64,000 nucleotides of DNA from positions 310,001 through 374,000 of the forward strand of contig OY762456.1 in the NCBI GenBank assembly GCA_963665785.1, read 5' to 3'. Source of the DNA: UBA7455 sp026713185 (GTDB taxonomy: Bacteria; Pseudomonadota; Gammaproteobacteria; Pseudomonadales; Azotimanducaceae). The translations under genes and the position numbers were made by a program. Under the pieces are notes generated by a model that did not search any database, was not told the DNA's origin, and saw only the letters and a list, made by a program, of their open reading frames with translations. Below are positions 33,391-41,924 of this stretch, one piece after another (the stretch's first letter is position 1; the number at the start of each line of letters is the position of its first letter).

Positions 33391-34692
33391 TTACTTGAGC
33401 ACTTTACGATTGCAAGTCTGGTCCTCATCCTGGTCCAACCCGGGCAGTATTGATTCCAGCGCCAACTGATCCTCCATGGTTTCTCGACGGCGAACACAAT
33501 AATGACGGTTGCCGGAAACCAGAACTTCGGCGGCCCTGTTTCTGGAATTGTAATTGGAACTCATGACAAAACCATATGCCCCTGCGGAATGAATCGCGAT
33601 AAGGTCACCGGCTTGAATTGCAAGGTCCCTGTCTTTTGCCAGGAAATCACCGGTTTCGCACACAGGGCCGACAATGGACCAGGTTTTTTTACCGGCACGA
33701 TGTTTAACTTCACTGACTTTCTGCCAGGACTGGTATAACGCAGGTCTGATCAGATCGTTCATAGCCGCGTCTACGATGGCAAAATTGCGGTCTTCGTTAC
33801 TTTTCAGCAACAGGACTTCGGACAGTAATATACCGGCGTTGGCAATAATGAATCGTCCTGGCTCAAACATGAGCTTTTGTGGGTGGTTGCCCAGCTTCTG
33901 CAGGATCGCATTGGCATAGGCCTCTGTGGAGATAGGGATTTCATCCCTGTACCGGACTCCCAGACCACCTCCCAGATCTATATGCCCGATCTCTATACCC
34001 ATGCGCGTCAGTTCATCCACCAGTTCCAACACCTTGTCCAGGGTATCGATGACTGGAGCAATTTCTGTAATCTGGGAGCCGATGTGGCAGTCAATCCCGA
34101 CAACTTGAAGATTAGCTGACTGATGCGCTTTCTCATAGAGTTTCAATGCAGCGTCCGGGGTTACACCAAATTTGTTTTCCCGGAGACCCGTTGCGATGTA
34201 AGGATGGGACCCTGCGTCAATATCCGGATTGACCCTGATGGAGACAGGGGCAATACGATTGGTTTGTATAGCAATGGTTTCCAACAGACCCAGTTCAGTG
34301 TCAGATTCGATATTGAAACAGGCAATGCCTGCCATAAGGGCATCGAGTAATTCCTGCTTCGTTTTTCCAACACCCGAAAATACGACCTTTGCAGGGTCAC
34401 CACCTGCTCTCAGTACGCGTTGTAACTCACCACCAGAGACAATATCAAAACCGGCGCCGGCGTTTGCCAACAGATTCAGAATTGCAATGTTGGAATTTGC
34501 CTTGACTGAATAACACACCTGGTGTGGATGATGCTCGAATGCCAGGTCGAATTCATGGTATGCACTTTCGATGGCGGTACGACTGTAGACGTAAACAGGT
34601 GTCCCGTATTGGCTGGCGATTCGGGACAGTGGAACGTCTTCCGCGTGAAGTTCTCCATTGCGGAAGGAGAAGCTAGAGGAGTTCTTTTTCAC
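33391..34692 (-). CDS. lysA: diaminopimelate decarboxylase
   Basis: 433 residues. It decarboxylates meso-diaminopimelate to lysine. The alanine-racemase-type barrel carries the PLP Lys in CYSVKANSN, and HIGSQI and IDLGGGLGVRY bind the phosphate. The C-terminal beta domain contains GPVCETGDFLA, whose Cys acts across the dimer. The last residues (EDQTCNRKVLK) extend a little past the usual end. The start overlaps lptM by 20 bases. The cluster lptM-lysA-dapF-DUF484-xerC-yigB is the classic gammaproteobacterial one. Confidence 0.96.
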   Translation of the reverse strand: MKKNSSSFSFRNGELHAEDVPLSRIASQYGTPVYVYSRTAIESAYHEFDLAFEHHPHQVCYSVKANSNIAILNLLANAGAGFDIVSGGELQRVLRAGGDPAKVVFSGVGKTKQELLDALMAGIACFNIESDTELGLLETIAIQTNRIAPVSIRVNPDIDAGSHPYIATGLRENKFGVTPDAALKLYEKAHQSANLQVVGIDCHIGSQITEIAPVIDTLDKVLELVDELTRMGIEIGHIDLGGGLGVRYRDEIPISTEAYANAILQKLGNHPQKLMFEPGRFIIANAGILLSEVLLLKSNEDRNFAIVDAAMNDLIRPALYQSWQKVSEVKHRAGKKTWSIVGPVCETGDFLAKDRDLAIQAGDLIAIHSAGAYGFVMSSNYNSRNRAAEVLVSGNRHYCVRRRETMEDQLALESILPGLDQDEDQTCNRKVLK

Positions 34693-34813
34693 GATCGGCA
34701 GCCGCGTAATTTTCAGTCACATTGGTCTCTTCTTCGTCCGGCAAAAACAACGGTCCCTTCTGGCCACAGGCAGTCATGAGCAGAATCAACATGAGTGCCG
34801 GCAGATACTTCAT
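34673..34813 (-). CDS. lptM: LPS-translocon maturation chaperone LptM (YifL), small lipoprotein
   Basis: 46 residues from ATG 34813. A short signal peptide ends in the lipobox LLMTAC, followed directly by GQKGPLFLP, the hallmark of LptM/YifL. In E. coli this lipoprotein helps LptD form its correct disulfides in the outer membrane. It starts the lysine cluster, overlaps lysA by 20 bases, and is divergent from cyaY as in E. coli. Its size makes it easy to miss. Confidence 0.9.
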   Translation of the reverse strand: MKYLPALMLILLMTACGQKGPLFLPDEEETNVTENYAAADREKELL

Positions 34814-34888
34814 CGTCGTAATGTCTGGAGGAAAGTCGTACAGTATACTGCGTGATGAAAACAATCAAATAGAGCAGGAGAGGATACT

Positions 34889-35188
34889 GTGCAGGATGCT
34901 GAATACCATGCACTCGTGGACGCGCTTTTCTACGACCTGGAAGACAAAATTGACAATCTGGACCAGGATGTGGAAATCGATTCAGAGGAGGGTGTTCTCA
35001 ACATTGTATTTCCCAACGGAACGACCGTTGTGATCAGTCGCCAGATTGGTAATCACGAGGTCTGGATAGCGGCTAAATCAGGTGGCTATCACCTGTCCAG
35101 GGAAGAAAACAACTGGCGTTGCAAGTCGACGGGAGAAACTCTGATGATATTAGTGAATCGCGTCATCAGTGAGCAACTGAATACTTGA
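34889..35188 (+). CDS. cyaY: iron-sulfur cluster assembly protein CyaY (bacterial frataxin)
   Basis: 99 residues from a GTG start with AGGAGAGGA upstream. The acidic first helix (LVDALFYDLEDKIDNLDQDVE) and the sheet containing VWIAAKSGGYHL are typical of frataxin. It modulates IscS activity and binds iron weakly. It is divergent from lptM/lysA with 75 bases between, the same layout as in enterics. It is the last core gene before the repeat-bounded P450 island. Confidence 0.93.
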   Translation: MQDAEYHALVDALFYDLEDKIDNLDQDVEIDSEEGVLNIVFPNGTTVVISRQIGNHEVWIAAKSGGYHLSREENNWRCKSTGETLMILVNRVISEQLNT

Positions 35189-35200
35189 ATCCATCGTTGT

Positions 35201-35257
35201 GCTGGGCTAGAGTGGCATTATTAGGTTTCCTGCCGTGGCAGCCTAAGCGTATTGGCC
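35201..35257 (+). repeat. left inverted repeat of the P450-RND island
   Basis: 57 bases beginning gctgggctagagt and containing cctgccgtggcagcct. The reverse complement of 40563-40620 matches it: the 16-base core is identical and both outer ends agree, with a diverged patch between. The core also folds on itself (ctgcc/ggcag). Confidence 0.78.
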
Positions 35258-35320
35258 TTCCACCGCACGAGCCACGTTGAGTAATATACTCCTGCACCGG
35301 ATTTTGGATAATGTTATAGG

Positions 35321-37330
35321 ATGAGACTGACTGAGGAAGTCATACTACTCTTGCTGAACGATGAGAGCGGTTATCTTGAACAGGTTGCAGGTTGGAATCT
35401 CTCCTGTGTTCTTGCCGGCGCCGTCCTCGCAGACCTTGCCCTTGAGCTTAGAATCGACACCGATCTCGAGTCGCTGTCGCTGAATGATGCAACGCCTCTG
35501 GGAGACGAACTTCTCGACCCGATATTGGCAGACATTGCTGAAGATCCCGAGGCGCGCAGTATTCAATACTGGGTCGAAAAGATAGGAAACAATTCTGACG
35601 AAATCCTGGATCAGGTTTTTGAACGGTTGGTGAAAAACGGGATCCTGGACCATGCGATCGGCGGATTCTGGTCTCTCACACGTAACGCGTCACGGGCTGG
35701 ATTCGATGTGTCCAGCGGTCAAACCCAGGCAATCGTACGCCAGCGAATCATTGATACGATTCTGGGAGACGGCATACCCGACCCCCGCGACGCCATACTC
35801 ATCGGTCTTGCCGATGCCTGCGACGCATTCAGGTTCCTTCTGCAGCCGGATGATTACGAGTCATCAAAAGACCGTATCAAGCTGCTGGGCAGGCTGGACC
35901 TCATCGGTCAATCCGTAGCCTCTGCAGTGGCGGTGACATCGGTCCGTCGCAGCATTGCCAAAGCGACCAGACCGATTCCCAATGTCAGCCTGTTGAAACT
36001 GCTGTTCAATAAATCGCTCAGGGAAGGAAATACATCAAAACTGCTGGCCGATCTTTACCGCGATTATGGTCCTGTCTTCGCAATCAAGAAGCCATTTACA
36101 AGATCGAAAATTATCTTCCTCACCGGGAACGCGACCAACATCTGGGTCCACCGGCACGGCCGGCTACATCTGCGATCGAGGGAATTCATGAGGGATCTGG
36201 AGGGCGTGTTTGGCGCCTCGAGAAGCCTGCCTGGCATGGATGGCGCCGAACATTACCGCATGCGCAAGGCGCTGAAGACCCCCTTCAGCCCAAACCGCAT
36301 AAACGAACGCCTGGGAGAAATGCTCCAGGAGATTCGGTTGGTCCTGAATACATGGAACGAAGGCGAGGTGATCAAGGCCGGGGAGTCATGCTTAAGAGTC
36401 GTTTCAGGTCAAAACTCTCAATATGCATTGAGCATGGACATCTCGGAACATATGGATGACATCCTCATGTACAAAAAACGGGCGTTGATCACCCATGTGC
36501 AAGGTTCGCTGCCGAGGTTCATGCTTCGAACGCCGCGAATGTCCGCTATCCGACGGTGTATAGAAGATGTCTATTCCATGATACAGAGGTTGCACACACC
36601 AGCACTGCGCGAAAACAAACCCCGCGACCTGGCCGACGACATGCTCAGCCTGCACGCCAGTGATCCTCAATATTTTCCTGAAACCGATGTAAAATTCGCG
36701 CTGTTAACATCACTGGTTTCAGCCCTCTATATGGGGAATGCCCTGACTTTCTCACTCTATAATATGATCACTCACCCTGATATTTATCAGCGCGTGCGCA
36801 GGGAAGCAGAGGCGCTGTTTGGTGATGGCGACCCGCAACCGGAAGACCTTACAAAGGAGGCGATGGACACCACGCATCGACTGCTTCTTGAGACCCTTCG
36901 GCTCTATCCCATCATACCCATGCAGTTGAGAGATGTCATGAATGGCTGCATCGTAGAAGGCTATGAGTTACCCGTTGGGCAGCGTATTGTGGTCGGGTCC
37001 ACTGCAGTCCATTACCTGGAAGAAAATTATCCGGACCCGCTCAAGTTCGATATCGACAGGTATCTTCCCGGTCGCGAGGAGAATATGAAACACGGTGCTT
37101 TTGCCGCTTTTGGGTTGGGTACACATACCTGCCTCGGATCGAGGCTGGTGGAGTATGATTTAGCGATAACCATTCTGATGGTCGCGTACTATTTCGAGCT
37201 TGAAGTGCTATCAGCAGACAAGCCGTTCAAAATCAATCCATTCCCGACGACCGGTCCTAGCAAGTCGCTCAAGTTCCGCATCAAGTCCAAGCGACCACTG
37301 GAGTTGGAGCAACAGGCAACGACCGCATAG
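35321..37330 (+). CDS. GPP34-domain/cytochrome P450 fusion protein
   Basis: 669 residues. Residues 1 to about 210 match the GPP34 (Golgi phosphoprotein 3) fold, with RLTEEVILLLLNDESG and VLAGAVLADLALELRI; eukaryotic members bind phosphoinositides. From about 230 to 655 it is a cytochrome P450: ExxR in LLLETLRLYP, and the haem loop FGLGTHTCLG with the thiolate Cys604. The I-helix reads ALYMGNALTF and lacks the usual acid-threonine pair (AGxD/ET), so it may not activate O2 in the standard way. No membrane segment; GPP34 could attach it to lipid head groups. The substrate is unknown. Neighbours are a TPR protein and an RND exporter on the opposite strand. Confidence 0.87.
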   Translation: MRLTEEVILLLLNDESGYLEQVAGWNLSCVLAGAVLADLALELRIDTDLESLSLNDATPLGDELLDPILADIAEDPEARSIQYWVEKIGNNSDEILDQVFERLVKNGILDHAIGGFWSLTRNASRAGFDVSSGQTQAIVRQRIIDTILGDGIPDPRDAILIGLADACDAFRFLLQPDDYESSKDRIKLLGRLDLIGQSVASAVAVTSVRRSIAKATRPIPNVSLLKLLFNKSLREGNTSKLLADLYRDYGPVFAIKKPFTRSKIIFLTGNATNIWVHRHGRLHLRSREFMRDLEGVFGASRSLPGMDGAEHYRMRKALKTPFSPNRINERLGEMLQEIRLVLNTWNEGEVIKAGESCLRVVSGQNSQYALSMDISEHMDDILMYKKRALITHVQGSLPRFMLRTPRMSAIRRCIEDVYSMIQRLHTPALRENKPRDLADDMLSLHASDPQYFPETDVKFALLTSLVSALYMGNALTFSLYNMITHPDIYQRVRREAEALFGDGDPQPEDLTKEAMDTTHRLLLETLRLYPIIPMQLRDVMNGCIVEGYELPVGQRIVVGSTAVHYLEENYPDPLKFDIDRYLPGREENMKHGAFAAFGLGTHTCLGSRLVEYDLAITILMVAYYFELEVLSADKPFKINPFPTTGPSKSLKFRIKSKRPLELEQQATTA

Positions 37331-37424
37331 ACTAACCGGTAAAGAGTGAATTAGCGCCCCCTGGACCGGGGAAAATTCATAACCGGACCTGCCTGGGATA
37401 AAATAGAAGTTCTCGCCAGTCGTG

Positions 37425-38165
37425 TCATTTACCATCAAGAGACGCCAGTTGCTCGACAGCCTTCTGGTGAATGATCCATTCGTAGGCGTCTTTCGGCGGT
37501 ATACTGATCATGCGTGCAAGCAGGTCTCGAGCTTTCCCCTGGCTGTCATTGGCATCCAGGCTCAGAAGACCAAGGGCATATTCAAGAAGCACATTTTTCT
37601 CCTGAGGCGCCAGTTCCAGTGCCCGCTCGAAATACGCAAGAGCGTCTTTTTCTTTTGCCCCATACAGCATACCGGCAAAGAATCCGCCGGTGCTGACAGC
37701 TCCAGCATGCCATGCGCCCAGGCTTAAATGGGCGTCTGCCATGTTCGGGTCCAGCCTGAGAGCCTCTTGAATGGCATCGCGCACTTTACTGGCGTAACCC
37801 TCGTTCAACGCCTCCATCTTACCGATAGCCTGCGCTTGACGGCCCATGGCCTGGGCTAATTGGAGATGGGCATCCGGATTGGTCGCATCGAGCCGGATCG
37901 CTTTCCGTGCGAGCTCTGCGGCCTGCATGAACAAGTCTCCTTTTTCACTGTCGGGCGCAATGTAGTAACCGTAAATGGCCAGCGAATTGGCCGCCAATAC
38001 ATAACCTTCGGAGGTGTCGAGAACCCGGGCAAGATCGGCGGCCTTCATGAAGCTGCCCTCGGCATATACGGTGCGTGCCTCTTCGATAGACTGTGCGCCG
38101 GCAGTCCCCGCCAGCAGAAACAGGCACACGATTGTCAGGCAGGTACTGAACAAGCCCTTGTACAT
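37425..38165 (-). CDS. exported TPR-repeat protein
   Basis: 246 residues with a signal peptide (FSTCLTIVCLFLLAGTAGAQ). Helical repeats follow: two clear TPR units around residues 85-140 (ARKAIRLDATNPDAHLQLAQ, IQEALRLDPNMADAHLSLG) and one near 185 (FERALELAPQEKNVLLEYAL). No enzyme motif. It starts 11 bases after the RND transporter gene, so the two probably work together in the periplasm, for instance as an adaptor. It converges on the P450 gene. Confidence 0.85.
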   Translation of the reverse strand: MYKGLFSTCLTIVCLFLLAGTAGAQSIEEARTVYAEGSFMKAADLARVLDTSEGYVLAANSLAIYGYYIAPDSEKGDLFMQAAELARKAIRLDATNPDAHLQLAQAMGRQAQAIGKMEALNEGYASKVRDAIQEALRLDPNMADAHLSLGAWHAGAVSTGGFFAGMLYGAKEKDALAYFERALELAPQEKNVLLEYALGLLSLDANDSQGKARDLLARMISIPPKDAYEWIIHQKAVEQLASLDGK

Positions 38166-38176
38166 TCAATGCTTCA

Positions 38177-40465
38177 TTATGTCTTACGGTCTATGGCTAT
38201 CAGCAAGGGCGGGAGGAGCAGGAAATCGCAGACCAGCGCGAAACCGACCGTGAGCGCTACCAGAAGGCCAAGCATCCAACTGATCGCAAAACCCGATGTG
38301 GCGAACACCAGGAAGCCCAGCACCAGGATCATGGTTGTGGTGAACAGCGCACGACCCACCGAATTAAAAGCGGAACGCACCGCATCGGACGAGGAAAAGC
38401 CCTCGCGACGCGCCTTGAGATATTTGGTCATGAAGTGAATCGTGTCGTCGACAACGGTGCCGAAGGCGATTGCGGTCACGAGAGACCCGGCGGCGCCCAC
38501 CTCGCTGTATAGATAGCCCCAGACGCCGAAGGCCATGGCCGCGGGGATGAGGTTGGGTACGAGGCTGACAAGACCGAGGCGCAGGCTTTTGAAAACCCCG
38601 ATCAGAATCAGCGAAATGAGGATCATGCCGGTGACCGTACCCCCCAACATGCTCATGGCGTTCTGTAGCGCCAGATGGGCGAAGATGAGACTGTACCCCG
38701 ATGCCTCGGTTGCGAGGTCGGGCGCGTTGGCGCGGAGCCACTCCTGCCCGCGTACTTCAAGCCTGCGCAGCTCCTCGGACTTCAGCCTGTGGAGCGTGAC
38801 GGTCATCCGCGTTGAGGATTTGCCGATGTCCATGCGGTTGTTGAGGTCCATGTCGAAGGGAACCGAAAGCTCGTAGAGCAACAGGTACTGCGCGGCAAGC
38901 TCGGAGTCTTCGGGTAGTTGGTAAAAGGCCGGGTCGTCGCCGTGCATGTTCTTGTTGAGGCGTTTCATGATGGCTGAAAACGTCTGAACGTGCGCCACTT
39001 CCGGTTGTTCACGGTACCATTCGGCGAAAGCGTCGATCTTGCGCAGATATTCGGGATCGGTGATGCCGGCTTCGCGACCTGCACTCAGGCTGTACTCCAG
39101 GGTTTCTACGCCGGTCAGGTTCTCAATGACAAAGTCCGTGTCGCGCCGGAACACGTAACGCTCATCCAAATTCTCTGTCCAGTTGTCTGTCAGTTCGACA
39201 CGGGGCACACCGGACACCAGGGCGACGACAACGATAACCATGGACCATAGCAGGAGTGTGCGGCGTGCAACGACGAAGGCGCCGAAGCGATCGAAGAAAG
39301 CAGAATGCTCGGTGCGTACGGGGCGCGCGCGCAACGGCAGGACCGACAACAGCGCCGGCAGAAGCGTCATGGAATACACGAAGGTGGTCAGCATGCCGAA
39401 CGCCACCAGGTTGCCGAGAATCCGAAAAGGCGGAGAGTCCGAGGCGTTCATGCTGAGGAACCCGATCATCGTTGTGGCCGTCGTAAGGAACATCGGCCAG
39501 GCATTGTCGCGCAGCGATTCGACGATGGCCGTGTCCCTGTCCAGACCACGGCCCATACCGGTCGTGATGGTCGCGAAGATGTGGACCGAGTGCGCGATTG
39601 CGAGTGTCATGATGATGAGGGGAATGCCGGAGTTGGCGGCGTTGAGCACCAAACCGGTCCAGCCGATGACGCCCATGGTCGATACGATGACGAAAATAAT
39701 CACGACAACAAGGGACAGTGTGCCCAACAGGGAGCGCAGAAGGATAGCGGCGACGGTCACGATGACGAGGAATGCAAAGGGCACGAGAATCCCCATATCG
39801 TCCTGGGCCGCATCCGACATTATCTGGTTCACAAAGATATTGCCGGTCAAGTGATATTCAATGTCCGGATGATTCAACCGAGCCTGGTCCAGGAGGTTCT
39901 GGATATTGTTAAAAATCTCTATTTCCACGGCGTCCAAATGCTCAGGCAAGGCGAAACTGATGACCAGTCCGGCAACGCGCCCGTCGTGGGAGACGAGACG
40001 GCCCGCGATACTGCTCTCATTTAACGCAATCATTCTGATCCGTGCGAGATCGTCATCGCTGAGGGACCCCGGGTCGTCCACGAGGGGCTCGACTATCAGG
40101 TCGTCCTCGAACGCCTCGCTGTGATTATAGTTGGTAAGGGAGTCGACCCGGCTGGACAAGGGCACCTGCCATGAGGCCTCGGTCAACTCCTCGATGGCTA
40201 TGAGCGACTCGCGGGTGAATACTGATCCCTCCCTGGGCGCGATTGCGATCACCGCCGCATCGGTCGCTGTATAGGTATCCTCCAGGGCGTCGAATGCAAC
40301 GAGTTGAGGATTGTCCTCGTCTAACATGTCGCGCCAGTCGTTGGAGATGGAAATGAAACGGAGGCCGGCTGCCAGAACCAACATGACTGCCACGGACAAC
40401 GCGAGGACCAGCCATCGGTATCGCAATGTAAAAGCAATGTATTGGTCCAGAGAGAAAGATATCAT
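38177..40465 (-). CDS. RND superfamily (MMPL/Patched-like) transporter
   Basis: 762 residues in two halves, each with one transmembrane helix, a large periplasmic loop and a bundle of five or six helices. The first bundle covers about 225-390 (ILVPFAFLVIVTVAAILLR), the second about 610-755 (MILISLILIGVFKS). MMPL-type exporters move lipids, hopanoids or other hydrophobic compounds. It lacks the outer-membrane and fusion partners of drug-efflux RND systems. The TPR gene is in the same operon, and the P450 fusion shares the repeat-bounded island, so export of a P450-modified lipid is a reasonable guess. Confidence 0.9.
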   Translation of the reverse strand: MISFSLDQYIAFTLRYRWLVLALSVAVMLVLAAGLRFISISNDWRDMLDEDNPQLVAFDALEDTYTATDAAVIAIAPREGSVFTRESLIAIEELTEASWQVPLSSRVDSLTNYNHSEAFEDDLIVEPLVDDPGSLSDDDLARIRMIALNESSIAGRLVSHDGRVAGLVISFALPEHLDAVEIEIFNNIQNLLDQARLNHPDIEYHLTGNIFVNQIMSDAAQDDMGILVPFAFLVIVTVAAILLRSLLGTLSLVVVIIFVIVSTMGVIGWTGLVLNAANSGIPLIIMTLAIAHSVHIFATITTGMGRGLDRDTAIVESLRDNAWPMFLTTATTMIGFLSMNASDSPPFRILGNLVAFGMLTTFVYSMTLLPALLSVLPLRARPVRTEHSAFFDRFGAFVVARRTLLLWSMVIVVVALVSGVPRVELTDNWTENLDERYVFRRDTDFVIENLTGVETLEYSLSAGREAGITDPEYLRKIDAFAEWYREQPEVAHVQTFSAIMKRLNKNMHGDDPAFYQLPEDSELAAQYLLLYELSVPFDMDLNNRMDIGKSSTRMTVTLHRLKSEELRRLEVRGQEWLRANAPDLATEASGYSLIFAHLALQNAMSMLGGTVTGMILISLILIGVFKSLRLGLVSLVPNLIPAAMAFGVWGYLYSEVGAAGSLVTAIAFGTVVDDTIHFMTKYLKARREGFSSSDAVRSAFNSVGRALFTTTMILVLGFLVFATSGFAISWMLGLLVALTVGFALVCDFLLLPPLLIAIDRKT

Positions 40466-40718
40466 GGCTTCGCTGTCCAGTGGCTTGCAACCGATTTTAA
40501 CCCGCCGGTTCCAATAGCGGTTGTTGGATACCGATCATCGCAATGCGGCTGTTGCAGTGGGAGGCCATGACGCTCAGGCTGCCACGGCAGGTAGCCTTTT
40601 GGGGCCAACTTTAGCCCAGCGGAACTATGGATTCAAGTGTCTGTGCTGTTGGTGGCGTGCTCACTTGTAATGTCTGCAGTGGTAACAACGGGCCCGGCCT
40701 GCTTATCTCTGTGGAGAA
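40466..40718. other. gap containing the right inverted repeat
   Basis: About 250 bases upstream of the RND gene and downstream of the DUF547 gene. It contains the repeat at 40563-40620 and no gene that I can support. Confidence 0.6.
40563..40620 (-). repeat. right inverted repeat of the P450-RND island
   Basis: Reverse-complement partner of 35201-35257 (core aggctgccacggcagg). The two bracket exactly three genes: the P450 fusion, the TPR protein and the RND transporter. Confidence 0.78.
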
Positions 40719-41540
40719 CTATGGCTCATTCAAGTTCCAGTCGTAGTCGTCATCAAATTCTGTGAACTGTTGGAGCTGTTCAGCAAGATCGGGTTCTGCA
40801 TACTTCCTGAGATGTTCAAGTACAGCCTCGTCCGTGCCACCAAAGTCGTCTTTCCACCAGTCGAAGATGCTCGAAACTGTAAGTCTGCCCCCTTCAATTG
40901 ATACGCCTCTGGGATGATTCACATAATCGCTGGAACCTTCTTCCAGCAGCCGTTCCAGGTTATCAGACCGATACACCTCGGGTGAGAGATTCGGGCACCC
41001 GATGCTCGCACAATTAATCGCATAATGAATCCTTGGATCCCGCCAGATGGGCCTTAGAATGCCGTGCTCAATGTTATTCAGAGTGAGATTCTGGTCCTGG
41101 ACGGTGACAAGTTCTTTGTCCCAGGGACCAAAGTTGAACAGACCACTCTTGATTTCCCTGATTGACTCAACCGGATATCGTCCGGTAACGACATGGACCG
41201 TCAGTGCATTGTAGAGATTGATCCAGTACGCCAACTGTTCCTGTCTCGCATATTGACGAGGGTCGAGGGAAGTCAAAGACATCAGGTATTCCCTCAGGAG
41301 TTGTTGATCATCCTCACTATCCTTTAAAGCGGCATAGTTGAATCGGTGAATACCGGAAGCATGTTCGGCATCCAGATAAACATTCAGCAATTCCTGCCAG
41401 GAACTGTGATCAATCGAGCTTGCATTAGATTCATCGCTGGTATTCCAGAAAGGGATCAATTCGGGACTTTGGGCGGCGCCGGCTCCGAACGTCCAAAAAA
41501 GCACGAGGAAGAGTGTTGTGCACAGACCTGGAAATTTCAT
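40719..41540 (-). CDS. exported DUF547 protein
   Basis: 273 residues with a signal peptide (CTTLFLVLFWTFGAGAAQ). The DUF547 core contains EQLAYWINLYNALTVHVV and HYAINCASIGCPNLSPEVY, with the conserved Cys and His residues that recall a papain-like or transglutaminase-like site. The function of the family is not known. It stands between the P450-RND island and the rhamnose genes and belongs to neither by spacing. Confidence 0.87.
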   Translation of the reverse strand: MKFPGLCTTLFLVLFWTFGAGAAQSPELIPFWNTSDESNASSIDHSSWQELLNVYLDAEHASGIHRFNYAALKDSEDDQQLLREYLMSLTSLDPRQYARQEQLAYWINLYNALTVHVVTGRYPVESIREIKSGLFNFGPWDKELVTVQDQNLTLNNIEHGILRPIWRDPRIHYAINCASIGCPNLSPEVYRSDNLERLLEEGSSDYVNHPRGVSIEGGRLTVSSIFDWWKDDFGGTDEAVLEHLRKYAEPDLAEQLQQFTEFDDDYDWNLNEP

Positions 41541-41744
41541 TGGTGGTTACTCCTGATTAAGATTTCTCAAGGATGGCCTAAGCAACCTGCCCGCACAACC
41601 GCCGCCAAGAATCTCCGCGCGGGGTAACAACCGAGATCAGACTCGCATTTGTAGTGCCGACCTTTTGACTGCGTGAACCAAATATCAACAGGTTACGGCT
41701 GTTTGGCGCTGAGTTGCGGAAGTCGGGCTAGAAACTCTGTCGAC

Positions 41745-41924
41745 TTATTCGGTCTTTTCGCTCTTGCCCATCCAGAGTGGTGCTGACGCAAACCATAAGA
41801 CAGTTCCGACAATCATCAGTAACTGCATTTGCGACTTGTCGATGAAACCAGCAAGGTACAGGCATGCCGGAACAATGATTAGCGCCAGGCTCAAACCAGA
41901 AATGACCGGGAGAAATTTCTTCAT
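41745..41924 (-). CDS. small membrane protein next to the NCS1 transporter
   Basis: 59 residues from ATG 41924, whose ATGA overlaps the transporter stop. Two hydrophobic helices (VISGLSLALIIVPACLYLAG and LLMIVGTVLWFASAPLWM) suggest a hairpin in the inner membrane. No named family recognised. The coupling to the transporter suggests an accessory subunit. Confidence 0.72.
   Translation of the reverse strand: MKKFLPVISGLSLALIIVPACLYLAGFIDKSQMQLLMIVGTVLWFASAPLWMGKSEKTE

Noticed and set aside
39183..40024. Long open frames on the plus strand opposite the RND transporter gene
   Set aside because: Their translations are Arg/His/Asp-rich and match no family; the minus strand encodes a clear transporter over the same bases.
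35201..40620. Integron attC sites as an explanation of the inverted repeat
   Set aside because: The core folds on itself, but the characteristic end motifs and an integrase are not seen, and the two copies are inverted rather than direct.
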